DNA of 36,386 nucleotides from JAKAWW01 sp049966775 (GCA_049966775.1 JBMFTZ010000003.1:1-36386); one strand, 5' to 3'. Positions 17,280-24,712 are shown, counted from the first letter of the stretch. Made by a program: numbers and translations. Notes: generated by a model from the sequence alone, not told the origin.

Positions 17280-17498
17280 TCAAGCTATCTGCGTCTTCAC
17301 TTCGAGCACTTCGGCGCTGTTGTTCTTGAAAGCTCTCCTCTTTTTTATGTCGCCCCAGCAGTCCTTGCAAATTACAAGCCTTACCGTCTTGTGATACCTG
17401 CGGCTGCTCTTTATGCAGTCGTAGCAAACCTTCCTGCCACAGTAGCTGCAGGTCTCGTAGCGGTATACCTCTCTCTTACATCTTTCACAAAGTATCAT
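17280..17498 (-). CDS. Small zinc-ribbon protein
   Basis: A 72-residue protein with four CxxC pairs (CERC, CSYC, CYDC, CKDC), so it could bind two zinc ions in a tandem or LIM/B-box-like arrangement. It is basic towards the C-terminus, which would suit nucleic-acid binding. No named family recognised. The start is ATG 17498 with GGTG five bases upstream. It heads the ileS transcript. Confidence 0.7.
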   Translation of the reverse strand: MILCERCKREVYRYETCSYCGRKVCYDCIKSSRRYHKTVRLVICKDCWGDIKKRRAFKNNSAEVLEVKTQIA

Positions 17499-17717
17499 GC
17501 TTACACCATACAGTACACATTAGATGTTGATTTTATTAGGAGTTATGAATTATAAACCTTTTCTTTGATTGAGCGAATTTCTTGAGACACCCTGATGCCT
17601 GTAAAGTAATAATGTTACTTGGTCAACACCATATTCCCCTCCGAATTATCCGGATTACGGCTATGATTTCGAAATTGGAAGTTGGTGGTGTTGCAGCACT
17701 AGATTAGAAGGAGGGGT
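17499..17717. other. Intergenic region with promoter and decayed coding sequence
   Basis: The left part contains the upstream region of the zinc-ribbon gene, with a TTTATAATT-like element near 17547-17556 on the minus strand. From about 17638 the plus strand has a short open frame (PPNYPDYGYDFE...) that ends in TAG at 17719-17721. It lies in a different frame from the LamG-like remnant that follows, suggesting a frameshifted 5' part of the same dead gene. Confidence 0.35.
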
Positions 17718-17939
17718 ATAGCAAATGTACAACTTTATAATACTTCATTATCTGAAAGCCAACTTGTTGCTCTTCAATAGGAAGGCATTGGAGGTGCTCC
17801 GATATATTTGCATGACCTTGTAGGCTGGTGGTCGCTCAACGGCAACGCTAACAACTACTCAGGCAACTGCAATAACGGCCAAATCAATGAGCGTGCTACC
17901 TTTACGAGTAACTGGTATCCCAGCGACACGCCGCCGTAA
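17718..17939 (+). pseudogene. LamG-like domain remnant, interrupted by TAG
   Basis: One frame of 74 codons reads IANVQLYNTSLSESQLVALQ, then TAG (17778-17780), then EGIGGAPIYLHD and LVGWWSLNGNANNYSGN, ending in TAA. The pattern of a YNTSLS strand, a GIGGAP linker and a W..NGNA.DYSGN repeat is that of concanavalin A-like/LamG domains common in secreted archaeal surface proteins. There is no start codon, one internal stop and a frame change upstream. It is a fragment of a surface-protein gene, probably left by recombination. Confidence 0.6.
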
Positions 17940-17951
17940 GCAGAACTGATT

Positions 17952-17959
17952 TTTATAAG
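17952..17959 (+). promoter_or_regulatory. TATA box of the methylthiotransferase-gat operon
   Basis: TTTATAAG is centred about 31 bp before ATG 17987. This distance rules out the upstream TTG at 17963 as start, because it would lie only a few bases from the TATA box. Confidence 0.5.
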
Positions 17960-17986
17960 TTCTTGTGCAAAATAATATTTGAGTCT

Positions 17987-19288
17987 ATGAAGGTAAGCAT
18001 AAAAACATACGGCTGCACGCTCAACCAAGCGGACAGCACGCTTATGGGCAACGTGCTTGCAGATGCAGGTTATGAAGTGGTATATACGGGCAGGCTGGAC
18101 GGGCTTGCCGGAGCAGCGAGTAGCGAAGGCATTGTGCTTGTAAACACATGCGCGGTGAAGAAGCCGACCGAGCAGAGAATACTCTACGAATTGCAGAAGC
18201 TCAGCAATGCCGGCGCAAAGGTTGTTGCCACTGGCTGCCTTGCTTCTGCAGACCCGGATCTTATAAGAAAGTACGCGCCCAACGTGAGCATAGTAACAAC
18301 GCCAAACATAGCCATGCTACCAAAAGCCTTGCAGCTTGTAAGCTCTGGCAAGAAGGTGGTATTCGACACTTATGCAAGGAACGACAGGCTTGAATTTTTC
18401 AAGCCAGAGGGCGGCATAATTGCCAAGATACCACTTAGCGACGGTTGCCTCAGCAATTGCAGCTTCTGCGAAACGAAGTTCGCCCGTGGGCCGCTGAACA
18501 GCTTTTCCGAAGAGCATATATTGGAAGCGATAAAGATCAGCATCGCCGAAGGCGCTAAAGAGATAGAGCTTACCGCGCAGGATATTGGAGCATACGGCGC
18601 TGACAGGAAGACAAACATCATAGAACTGCTTGAAAAGATAAGGCAGATCGATGGTGATTTCAAGGTAAGAGTTGGGATGCTCAACCCCCAATTCCTCAAC
18701 AAGTATATAGATGGCTTGGCGGTGCTTCTGAACGACAGGCACTTTTATAGATTTGTGCATATACCTGTGCAATCGGGCAGCAATAGCGTTTTAAAAGCCA
18801 TGCGTAGGCTTTACAGCATAGAGGAGGTAAATTCCCACATAAAGGGGCTGCGCGCATCAGTACCTAGCATTACAATAGAGACAGATATAATAGTGGGCTT
18901 CCCATCAGAAACGCGGGAGGACTTTGATAAAACACTTTCTTTCGTGAAGGAGGTCAAGCCAGAGGTCGTTAACATATCCAAGTTTGGGGCTATGCCACAT
19001 GCCGACGCTTCTAGGATGAAACAGCTAGACAGGGGCACTATAAACAGCAGGAGCATAGAACTTAGTAGACTCGTGAGGGCGCTCCAGGCTGAAGCAAACA
19101 ATAGATTTATAGGGAGCACGCTTGATATACTTATTACTGAAGCGAACGAACGGTCATTTTGCGGCAGGGCTCAGAACTACAAGCAGGTGATCGTAGGAGG
19201 CAATGAAAAGGTAGAGGTGGGCAATATTTACAGCGTGGCCGTAGAAAAGGCGACTGCAAACGCGCTATATGGTAGGGTGCTTCAATGA
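17987..19288 (+). CDS. tRNA-t6A37 methylthiotransferase (CDKAL1/MtaB-like radical SAM)
   Basis: Converts t6A37 to ms2t6A37 in ANN-decoding tRNAs. The N-terminal UPF0004 domain has the three cluster cysteines (KTYGC, NTCAV, TGCLA). The radical-SAM cluster CLSNCSFC has the C-x3-C-x2-C pattern, and a C-terminal TRAM domain is present (from about FIGSTLDILIT). Length 433 fits the archaeal/eukaryotic e-MtaB group. Start ATG 17987 is chosen because of the TATA box at 17952-17959. Its TGA overlaps the gatD ATG, so both are coupled in a tRNA-modification and charging operon. Confidence 0.9.
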   Translation: MKVSIKTYGCTLNQADSTLMGNVLADAGYEVVYTGRLDGLAGAASSEGIVLVNTCAVKKPTEQRILYELQKLSNAGAKVVATGCLASADPDLIRKYAPNVSIVTTPNIAMLPKALQLVSSGKKVVFDTYARNDRLEFFKPEGGIIAKIPLSDGCLSNCSFCETKFARGPLNSFSEEHILEAIKISIAEGAKEIELTAQDIGAYGADRKTNIIELLEKIRQIDGDFKVRVGMLNPQFLNKYIDGLAVLLNDRHFYRFVHIPVQSGSNSVLKAMRRLYSIEEVNSHIKGLRASVPSITIETDIIVGFPSETREDFDKTLSFVKEVKPEVVNISKFGAMPHADASRMKQLDRGTINSRSIELSRLVRALQAEANNRFIGSTLDILITEANERSFCGRAQNYKQVIVGGNEKVEVGNIYSVAVEKATANALYGRVLQ

Positions 19289-20622
19289 GCGAGGCAGAAT
19301 CGATGCTAGAAAAGGCAGGCGCGCATGTTGGGGACACCGTTATCCTAGAGTCTAAATCGCGTGGCATAAGGCTGGAAGGCGAGCTGATGCCGCGAACCGA
19401 GAACAATGCAAGCGATATAATCGTGATAAAGCTAAAAAACGGCTACAACAGGGGCGTAAGATATGTGCGCGACATGCGCGTGAAAAAGATCGCGGAAGGG
19501 AAACAGGAGTTCACGTTCCCGGAGAAAAAGATAGAAACATTTTCAAGGGATAAGCCGAGTATACAGCTGCTTTATACGGGGGGCACTATAGGCAGCAAGA
19601 TAGATTACAAGACCGGCGGGGTGTACATGCTGCTGAAGCCTGGCGAGCTTCTGTATGAGGTACCAGAGCTGGAGGGCATTGCAAACATTGACGTGAAGCA
19701 ACTGTTCAACATCGCTAGCGAAGACATGTCTTACGCTGAGTGGCAGCAGATTGCTGAGGCGGTTGCTGGAGCGCTTAGCAAGGGCAAGCGCGGCGTAGTA
19801 GTTACAACAGGCACAGACACCATGCATTACATCGCTGCGGCGCTGAGCTTCATGCTCCAGGACGCAAACGCACCTGTGGTGCTCACTGGCGCGCAAAGAA
19901 GCAGTGACAGGGGCTCCAGTGATGCGTTCCTGAATCTTGCGTGCGCCGCAGAGATCGCCGCATACTCGGACATTGCAGAGGTTGGCATCTGCATGCACGC
20001 CTCAAGCTCCGATTCCAGATGCTCATTTATCAGGGGCACTCGAGCAAGGAAGATGCACACCTCGCGCAGGGACGCATTCAGGGCTGTAAACGACAAGCCT
20101 ATAGCTTATGTGGACAACAATCTTGTGATTGAATATGCAAACAGCTACAAGAAGGTTGAAGCATCGGCCAAAAAGGTGGAGCCGCTCACGAGATTCGAGG
20201 AGAAGGTGGCGCTTGTAAAGGCCTACCCGAATTCAGATCCCGGCATTATCGATTACTATATGCAGAATGGCTACAAGGGTATTATAATAGAAGGCACGGG
20301 GTTGGGGCACACACCGGTATCAACGCTGCACAAGGGCCTTTCATGGCTGCCACAGATAAAGAGGGCCGTCGAATCTGGCATTGTGGTGGGCATGACTTCC
20401 CAGTGCATATACGGCAGGGTCAATCCTAATGTATACAGGAACCTCAGGCTGCTTAGCAATGCTGGCGTCGTGTATTGCGAGGACATGCTACCGGAAACCG
20501 CTTACGTAAAGCTCGGGTGGCTTCTCGGCAACCATAAAGCAGAACGGGCTAGGGAGCTCCTTAACAAAAACCTGGTAGGAGAGATAAGCGATAGATCCGA
20601 TTATGATGAATTTTTGATATAG
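19285..20622 (+). CDS. gatD: Glutamyl-tRNA(Gln) amidotransferase subunit D
   Basis: The archaeal asparaginase-like subunit that releases ammonia from glutamine or asparagine for GatE. An N-terminal barrel-like domain (about 1-75) precedes the asparaginase domain with LLYTGGTIGS (95-104) and VVVTTGTDTMHY (171-182), which carry the nucleophilic threonines. Length 445 is typical. It starts in an ATGA overlap with the methylthiotransferase. With GatE it makes Gln-tRNA from Glu-tRNA(Gln), implying no glutaminyl-tRNA synthetase in this organism. Confidence 0.95.
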   Translation: MSEAESMLEKAGAHVGDTVILESKSRGIRLEGELMPRTENNASDIIVIKLKNGYNRGVRYVRDMRVKKIAEGKQEFTFPEKKIETFSRDKPSIQLLYTGGTIGSKIDYKTGGVYMLLKPGELLYEVPELEGIANIDVKQLFNIASEDMSYAEWQQIAEAVAGALSKGKRGVVVTTGTDTMHYIAAALSFMLQDANAPVVLTGAQRSSDRGSSDAFLNLACAAEIAAYSDIAEVGICMHASSSDSRCSFIRGTRARKMHTSRRDAFRAVNDKPIAYVDNNLVIEYANSYKKVEASAKKVEPLTRFEEKVALVKAYPNSDPGIIDYYMQNGYKGIIIEGTGLGHTPVSTLHKGLSWLPQIKRAVESGIVVGMTSQCIYGRVNPNVYRNLRLLSNAGVVYCEDMLPETAYVKLGWLLGNHKAERARELLNKNLVGEISDRSDYDEFLI

Positions 20623-20629
20623 TGGTCCC

Positions 20630-20974
20630 ATGAATAGCAAGAATCTCGGCATAGCATTTTTCGTAATAGGCATACTGCTGCTATTTTTTACTTTTTACTT
20701 GGCGTATGGCCTGTACGAGTATGTGATTGGAAATCAGCAGATGGGCGCAGTACCAAGTTCGCCAACCGCAAGCGGGAACAGCAGCGTTAACAATATCGTA
20801 CAGGCGGTGACAAGCAGCATAATAGGCTCCATACCGATAAACAGGTATGCGGCGATCTTTCTTGGTATATTGGTTTTGTACGCGCTTGCGAACATATCGT
20901 ACAAGATAGCGAAGCTCGGCATTGAGATGCTGAGGAGCGTCGGGGACGATGGAGCAAAGCAAAAATCAAAATGA
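20630..20974 (+). CDS. Small membrane protein between gatD and gatE (2 TM)
   Basis: A 114-residue protein with TM segments at about 6-29 and 73-93, a Ser/Thr/Asn-rich loop of about 40 residues between them, and a basic C-terminus (DDGAKQKSK). The termini are probably cytoplasmic and the polar loop outside. No family recognised. It begins 7 bp after gatD and overlaps gatE by 26 bp, so it is translated within the gat operon. A role in amidotransfer is not implied by anything visible. Confidence 0.65.
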   Translation: MNSKNLGIAFFVIGILLLFFTFYLAYGLYEYVIGNQQMGAVPSSPTASGNSSVNNIVQAVTSSIIGSIPINRYAAIFLGILVLYALANISYKIAKLGIEMLRSVGDDGAKQKSK

Positions 20975-22823
20975 ATATTATAAGCGGATAGGCTTCCTAT
21001 GCGGCCTTGAGATACACCAGAGGCTGGCAACAAGGGAGAAGCTGTTTTGTGCGTGCGCCGCAGAGCCGGCAGGCAGCGGCACGAAACCCATTGCCGAGGT
21101 GCTGCGCTACCAGAGGGCAGTAGCTGGCGAGCTTGGCACCGTTGACAGATCCACGCAGTTCGAGTCATCAAGGCAGAGAGCGTTCACATACAAGATTGTC
21201 AAAGGGCACACGTGCCTTGTCGACATCGATGAGGAGCCGCCGCACGAGCTTAATCGGGAAGCACTAGATATTGCGCTGGCGGTTACAAAAGGCTTCAACT
21301 GCAGTATAGTTGATGAGATAGAGCCCATGCGCAAGGAGGTAGTTGACGGCAGCGATCCAAGCGCCTTCCAGCGCACAATGCTTATAGGCAGCGACGGCTT
21401 CATGCGCGTGGATGGCGAGCGGATAAGTATACCTTCTATATTCCTGGAGGAAGAATCTAGCGGCATAGAAACAAGTAGCGAAGGCCATGTTGTGTACAAT
21501 ACGGACAGGTTAGGCATTCCGCTTGTTGAGATAGACACCGACAAATATATACCCACGCCGAGGGCGGCGAAGGCCGCTGCATTGCAGATAGGGCTTATGT
21601 TAAGGATTACTGGTAGGGTGCAGCGGGGCATAGGTACAATAAGGCAGGATGTAAACGTGTCCATAAAAGACGGGGCAAGAATAGAACTTAAGGGGATACA
21701 GGAGCTTAACCGTATAGACAGGTTCGTAGAGAACGAGGTACTCAGACAGCAGAACCTCATAAGTATAAAGCAGGAGCTCGCCAAGAGAGGTGCGCACATA
21801 GGCAAGCGCGCGGATGTCACAAGCGTATTCACGAACACTAATAGTCAGATCATAAAAGAAAACATGAAAGGGGGCGTCGTGCTGGCTATGGTACTACACC
21901 ATTTCAAGGGCATGCTGGGCTATGAAATAAATCCGTCAATGAGGCTGGGCACGGAGATAAGCGACTATGCAAAGAAAGCTGGGGTGAAAGGGCTTATCCA
22001 CAGCGACGAGGACATGCAGCGTTACGGCATTTCGGCGAGCGAGCTAGATGCGCTTTCAAAGGCGCTGGGCATGGACGACGATGATGCATTCATAATCATT
22101 GCGGGAAAAGAGGAGACGGCGCGAAAAGCGATGGAGTACGCGGTGCTGCGGGCTGAATACGCAATGAAGGGCGTGCCTGAGGAAACGCGCATTGCGCATG
22201 ACGCAAAGCTCTGCACCTCGAGGTTCCAGCGGCCGCTTCCCGGCGGCTCCAGGATGTACCCGGAAACGGATATGAGGCCGGTGCTAGTAACAGAAGGGAT
22301 GCTTAAAAGGGCAGAGAACGCCAAACCAGACATTAAGAAGGTGCTAAAGGCGCTCAAGAAACGCGTGGGAGGGCAGCTTGCCATGCAACTCGTCAGATCC
22401 ACGAAGCTGTTACAGTTCGAGCACTTATCAAGCGTATCAAAAGCTGGCCAAAAGTTTATAGCAAACCTGCTGCTGCAGCAGTTTACCGAGCTTCGCAGGA
22501 ACGGATATGACGTCGATGCGGTAAGTGATGAGCATATAGCGGAGCTTCTAGACGCGTATTCAAAAGGCACGATAACAAAACAGGCAGTGCCAGAGGTGCT
22601 AAAGGTGCTCTCAAGCAAAGGTGGCAGCGTGGAACACATAATTATATCCAATAAACTGGGGAGAATACGCGGCAAGGAGCTTGCTGAAATTATAAAGGAA
22701 GCGTCAAAAGAGCTAAAAGGCGGGAACAAGGCTGCAATGGTAGAGTATATTATGTCACGGTATAGGCTAAACGTGGATGGAAGTGAGTTAAATGCGCTTA
22801 TGAAGAAAAAAGATGTCGCTTAA
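20949..22823 (+). CDS. gatE: Glutamyl-tRNA(Gln) amidotransferase subunit E
   Basis: The archaeal GatB/E-family kinase and amidotransferase subunit. The N-terminus has CGLEIHQRLATREKLFC, the family signature, followed by DEEPPHELN and the LGIPLVEIDT strand. A GAD insertion domain is expected in the middle region, and a YqeY-like helical tail is present (LLQQFTELRRNG and the KGG-containing end). Length 624 fits. ATG 20949 lies inside the previous gene, giving a 26-bp overlap. Confidence 0.95.
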   Translation: MEQSKNQNEYYKRIGFLCGLEIHQRLATREKLFCACAAEPAGSGTKPIAEVLRYQRAVAGELGTVDRSTQFESSRQRAFTYKIVKGHTCLVDIDEEPPHELNREALDIALAVTKGFNCSIVDEIEPMRKEVVDGSDPSAFQRTMLIGSDGFMRVDGERISIPSIFLEEESSGIETSSEGHVVYNTDRLGIPLVEIDTDKYIPTPRAAKAAALQIGLMLRITGRVQRGIGTIRQDVNVSIKDGARIELKGIQELNRIDRFVENEVLRQQNLISIKQELAKRGAHIGKRADVTSVFTNTNSQIIKENMKGGVVLAMVLHHFKGMLGYEINPSMRLGTEISDYAKKAGVKGLIHSDEDMQRYGISASELDALSKALGMDDDDAFIIIAGKEETARKAMEYAVLRAEYAMKGVPEETRIAHDAKLCTSRFQRPLPGGSRMYPETDMRPVLVTEGMLKRAENAKPDIKKVLKALKKRVGGQLAMQLVRSTKLLQFEHLSSVSKAGQKFIANLLLQQFTELRRNGYDVDAVSDEHIAELLDAYSKGTITKQAVPEVLKVLSSKGGSVEHIIISNKLGRIRGKELAEIIKEASKELKGGNKAAMVEYIMSRYRLNVDGSELNALMKKKDVA

Positions 22824-22824
22824 T

Positions 22825-22856
22825 GGCACAAAAACGGTGCCCTACCCTAATTTTTT
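22825..22856 (+). terminator. Hairpin plus T-run after gatE
   Basis: GGCAC (22825-22829) pairs with GTGCC (22837-22841), followed by six T residues (22851-22856). This is a plausible end for the gat operon. Confidence 0.4.
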
Positions 22857-22875
22857 CTAAGATATTATTAGAAAA
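22853..22875. repeat. Perfect 8-bp inverted repeat upstream of the histone-fold candidate
   Basis: TTTTCTAA (22853-22860) and TTAGAAAA (22868-22875) are exact inverted copies with a 7-bp loop. It overlaps the T-run of the gatE terminator and precedes the TATA box at 22888, so it may be a second terminator stem or an operator. Confidence 0.35.
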
Positions 22876-22887
22876 TTCCGCAATAGA

Positions 22888-22896
22888 TTTAAATAT
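22888..22896 (+). promoter_or_regulatory. TATA box of the histone-fold candidate
   Basis: TTTAAATAT places transcription start near 22917, giving a leader of about 33 nt that contains the AGGGGGT ribosome-binding site at 22938-22944. Confidence 0.4.
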
Positions 22897-22949
22897 CAAC
22901 ATTATTACAACTACTACTGAATGATGGTAAATGATAAAGGGGGTAATGG

Positions 22950-23231
22950 GTGGAAAATATGGGAGGTCTATCGAAGGTAGACAAAAAAGCAGAAGAGATC
23001 TTATCTGAACAGATAAGGAGCAGAGCCGAAGAGGTGATGGGGAAGAGCAACCTATCAGAGGTATTGAACCTGATAGGCGCGAAGGACAACAAGGAGGCTG
23101 CCGCAGCACTGAGAATGATAATGGCAGACAAGTTGTCAGAATTCGCAATAAAGAGCAGAAGGATCGCAAAGAAGCGCGGAAAGATGTCCCCATCTGCGGT
23201 CATAATGGCAGCGGCAGGGGAATCAAAGTAA
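22950..23231 (+). CDS. Small basic helical protein, candidate histone fold
   Basis: A 93-residue, all-helical protein. Residues 35-89 can be laid onto the archaeal histone fold: short helix 35-43 (SEVLNLIGA), long central helix 48-75 (EAAAALRMIMADKLSEF...RIAKKR), basic loop RGKMS (76-80) and short helix 81-89. These lengths match histone alpha1, alpha2 and alpha3, and loop 2 resembles the GRKT of classical histones. An extra helix at 8-31 precedes the fold. This is my own alignment by eye; a different small helical DNA-binding family is possible. Start GTG 22950 is 5-6 bases after AGGGGGT, while ATG 22959 is too far away. Confidence 0.5.
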   Translation: MENMGGLSKVDKKAEEILSEQIRSRAEEVMGKSNLSEVLNLIGAKDNKEAAAALRMIMADKLSEFAIKSRRIAKKRGKMSPSAVIMAAAGESK

Positions 23232-23232
23232 A

Positions 23233-23376
23233 GTGATACGCATGCACGCGGACAAAAGCTATAGGTCGGGCTGGCATATCGCAGTTACAGGTGCCAAGCC
23301 GCACAGTGCAAAAAGCACGCCAAGCATAGCAAAAATAGCGGATGCTGTATGGTTGTATTTGCAACTTGCATATTGA
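23233..23376 (+). CDS. Possible 47-aa small ORF
   Basis: An ORF from GTG 23233 (ATG at 23242) directly behind the histone-fold candidate. It is basic, with a C-terminal hydrophobic patch. No family, no clear ribosome-binding site. It may be non-coding. Confidence 0.2.
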   Translation: MIRMHADKSYRSGWHIAVTGAKPHSAKSTPSIAKIADAVWLYLQLAY

Positions 23377-23395
23377 CGACAGGTTATGCTTATTC

Positions 23396-23581
23396 TTAGG
23401 ACTTCCCACATTCTGTGCCGCAACAACCCATTTGTGCGGCGCGCAACTGATTTTCAAGCCGCATTGTGCACTTCTGCAAGGCAACCATGTGCCTTGATGC
23501 AGGCACCTTGACTTTGTTCTGCATGCTATGCTTTACATATTTTATGTCATGCATACTAGGTGCCAGCGTGCGCGTTCCCAC
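23396..23581 (-). CDS. Possible 61-aa basic small protein
   Basis: A minus-strand ORF from GTG 23581, preceded by AAAGGCAGG. A TATA-like TTTTTATAC on the same strand lies about 35 bp upstream (near 23611-23619). The product is basic (MHDIKYVKHSMQ, RLENQLRAAQ) and ends GCCGTECGKS, with three cysteines that might bind metal. No family recognised. The remaining 23232-23647 sequence shows nothing else except the tRNA promoter. Confidence 0.35.
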   Translation of the reverse strand: MGTRTLAPSMHDIKYVKHSMQNKVKVPASRHMVALQKCTMRLENQLRAAQMGCCGTECGKS

Positions 23582-23610
23582 GCCGAACCTGCCTTTGGAT
23601 AGTTGCAAAA

Positions 23611-23619
23611 GTATAAAAA
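23611..23619 (+). promoter_or_regulatory. TATA-like box upstream of the tRNA pair
   Basis: GTATAAAAA lies about 30 bp upstream of the tRNA-Gly 5' end, a suitable distance for tRNA transcription. Its reverse complement faces the small minus-strand ORF. Confidence 0.45.
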
Positions 23620-23647
23620 TGGTGAGAGATAAAAGGTTATAATGCAT

Positions 23648-23720
23648 GCGATTGTAGTCTAGCCTGGTAGGACTTTGGCCTTCCAAGCCAAAAACTCGGG
23701 TTCAAATCCCGACAATCGCA
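23648..23720 (+). tRNA. tRNA-Gly (TCC)
   Basis: A 73-nt cloverleaf. Acceptor stem GCGATTG/CAATCGC is fully paired with discriminator A. Anticodon arm TTGGC-CTTCCAA-GCCAA gives anticodon TCC. T arm is TCGGG-TTCAAAT-CCCGA. CCA is not encoded. Confidence 0.95.
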
Positions 23721-23743
23721 CTGCAATGCATGCGCGCAAGCAT

Positions 23744-23858
23744 GGCGGGATAGCTCAGCTGGTAGAGCGCTAGACTCATAGGCATAGCCTCGTGAGTGAC
23801 GAGCCATCGGCGATGAAGAGAAATCTAGAGGTCGTGGGTTCAACTCCCACTCCCGCTA
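23744..23858 (+). tRNA. tRNA-Met (CAT), elongator type, with a 42-nt intron
   Basis: Acceptor GGCGGGA pairs with TCCCGCT (a G-T first pair), discriminator A, then U8-A9 and a D arm beginning GCTC. Anticodon arm CTAGA-CTCATA|A-TCTAG reads CAT after removal of an intron at 23781-23822, directly after position 37, the canonical archaeal site. T arm GTGGG-TTCAACT-CCCAC. The anticodon stem lacks the three G-C pairs of initiator tRNA. The anticodon-arm context matches archaeal elongator Met better than the CAU-reading Ile tRNA, but tRNA-Ile2 is not excluded. Confidence 0.85.
23781..23822 (+). other. Archaeal tRNA intron (position 37/38)
   Basis: A 42-nt insert between A37 and A38 of the CAT tRNA. 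It should form a bulge-helix-bulge with the flanking exon bases for the splicing endonuclease. Exon joining would be done by RtcB, encoded at 32.98-34.4 kb. The exact 3' boundary could move by one base within AAA. Confidence 0.75.
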
Positions 23859-23870
23859 AGGCGCGAGTGG

Positions 23871-24245
23871 ATGCGGCGGCTTGAAAGAGAGGCGGCAATG
23901 AGAAAGGGGATCGGAAACCTTATCGACAAGCTCCGGTCTGGAACTGTGATAGTAGGGGGTCTGCATGACGTAGAGGCGTTTGCTTAGCTCGAAGTAAAGG
24001 CGGTAAACTTTGATGCCCTGCGCCTAAGAAAGAAGGAGCTACAGACGGGCAAGCCCATTTTTATAATGATGGACGGCGACCGCGGGGGAAAGGCAAAGGA
24101 AGCAAAAGCGATAGAGCTCATAGCGGGACTTTACCAAGAGTCGCATATAAGCTTATATGAAAGGGAGCAGCTGCTGCGACTTTTGCACATAACAACAATG
24201 GAGGAGGTATCAAAGGCTTCCCGCATTCTAAGGAAGGCGCGTTAA
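23871..24245 (+). pseudogene. Toprim-domain protein, interrupted by TAG
   Basis: A continuous frame (MRRLEREAAMRKGIGNLI...) resembles the small archaeal Toprim proteins. TVIVGGLHDVEAFA corresponds to the VEGxxDVEAL motif, and IFIMMDGDRGGK to the DxD motif. TAG at 23985-23987 stops translation right after the first motif, and the catalytic glutamate is glycine (VGG for VEG). Downstream of the stop, 85 codons remain open to TAA with coding-like composition. Decay therefore looks recent, or the TAG is read through. An alternative start is ATG 23898. It lies immediately after the tRNA pair and before the secretion-like cluster. Confidence 0.7.
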
Positions 24246-24297
24246 TCCCTATAGCCTTGCGCCCTTCAATGGTTTGCCTAATTCATTTACCGAAATG

Positions 24298-24310
24298 CTT
24301 AAATATATAG
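24298..24310 (+). promoter_or_regulatory. Promoter of the nine-gene transfer/secretion-like cluster
   Basis: CTTAAATATATAG is centred about 46 bp before ATG 24350. Transcription would start near 24328, and AGGTGG at 24340-24345 is the ribosome-binding site. No other convincing promoter occurs until the end of the cluster at 31764. Confidence 0.5.
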
Positions 24311-24349
24311 TATACTAAAATATTATATATTTAGGTAATAGGTGGTTGA

Positions 24350-24712
24350 ATGGGGTATAAGCTAAAGAACGCGGCGAATATAGCTATAAAGTATATAGCA
24401 ATACCTACGCTTGTAATAATGTTTGCGAGCAGGCCCGCTGCGGCAGGCAGCGTACAGATACTCACCACAATAAACAGCCTTAAGATTGTGCTCTCGCAGG
24501 TCGGACCCGCGCTAAGCGCAGTGCTGTTCATAGTGGCAGGCATTTTTTATGCTGTGGGCCAGATGCTGCCTCCGGATAAGAAGGCCAATTTTCACACTGC
24601 TGCGATAAACATAATTATAGGGGCGATTGTGGTAGGCGCGCTAAGTGTTGCTTCAACGTCGCTGGCACTTGCATCGACACACCTGCTCAGCAACTTTACC
24701 AATGTAAGTTGA
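24350..24712 (+). CDS. VirB2/TedC-like small pilin candidate
   Basis: A 120-residue protein with a basic N-terminus, a signal-peptide-like segment (15-32) ending RPAAA|G, a hydrophobic helix at 52-73, a short charged loop PPDKKANFH (74-82), and a second hydrophobic helix at 84-109. Signal peptide, two TM helices and a small basic cytoplasmic loop form the topology of VirB2-type pilins and of the archaeal CedA1/TedC import pilins. I see topology, not sequence identity. It is the first gene of the cluster, and VirB2 homologues commonly precede VirB6 and VirB4 types. ATG 24350 has AGGTGG four bases upstream. Confidence 0.55.
   Translation: MGYKLKNAANIAIKYIAIPTLVIMFASRPAAAGSVQILTTINSLKIVLSQVGPALSAVLFIVAGIFYAVGQMLPPDKKANFHTAAINIIIGAIVVGALSVASTSLALASTHLLSNFTNVS

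Noticed and set aside
17224..17427. 67-codon minus-strand frame overlapping the zinc-ribbon gene and ileS start
   Set aside because: It is out of frame with the cysteine-rich gene at 17280-17498, which has the ribosome-binding site and CxxC pairs; this one has neither.
17963..17986. Upstream TTG start for the methylthiotransferase
   Set aside because: Only a few bases from the TATA box, so it cannot be in the transcript; ATG 17987 begins with the conserved KVSIKTYGC.
21107..21838. 243-codon minus-strand frame inside gatE
   Set aside because: Serine-rich antisense shadow of a conserved coding region, no promoter or ribosome-binding site.
23898..24245. Pyrrolysine at the in-frame TAG codons
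   Set aside because: No pyl genes in the window, and the LamG remnant also has a frame change and no start, so decay is the simpler reading.
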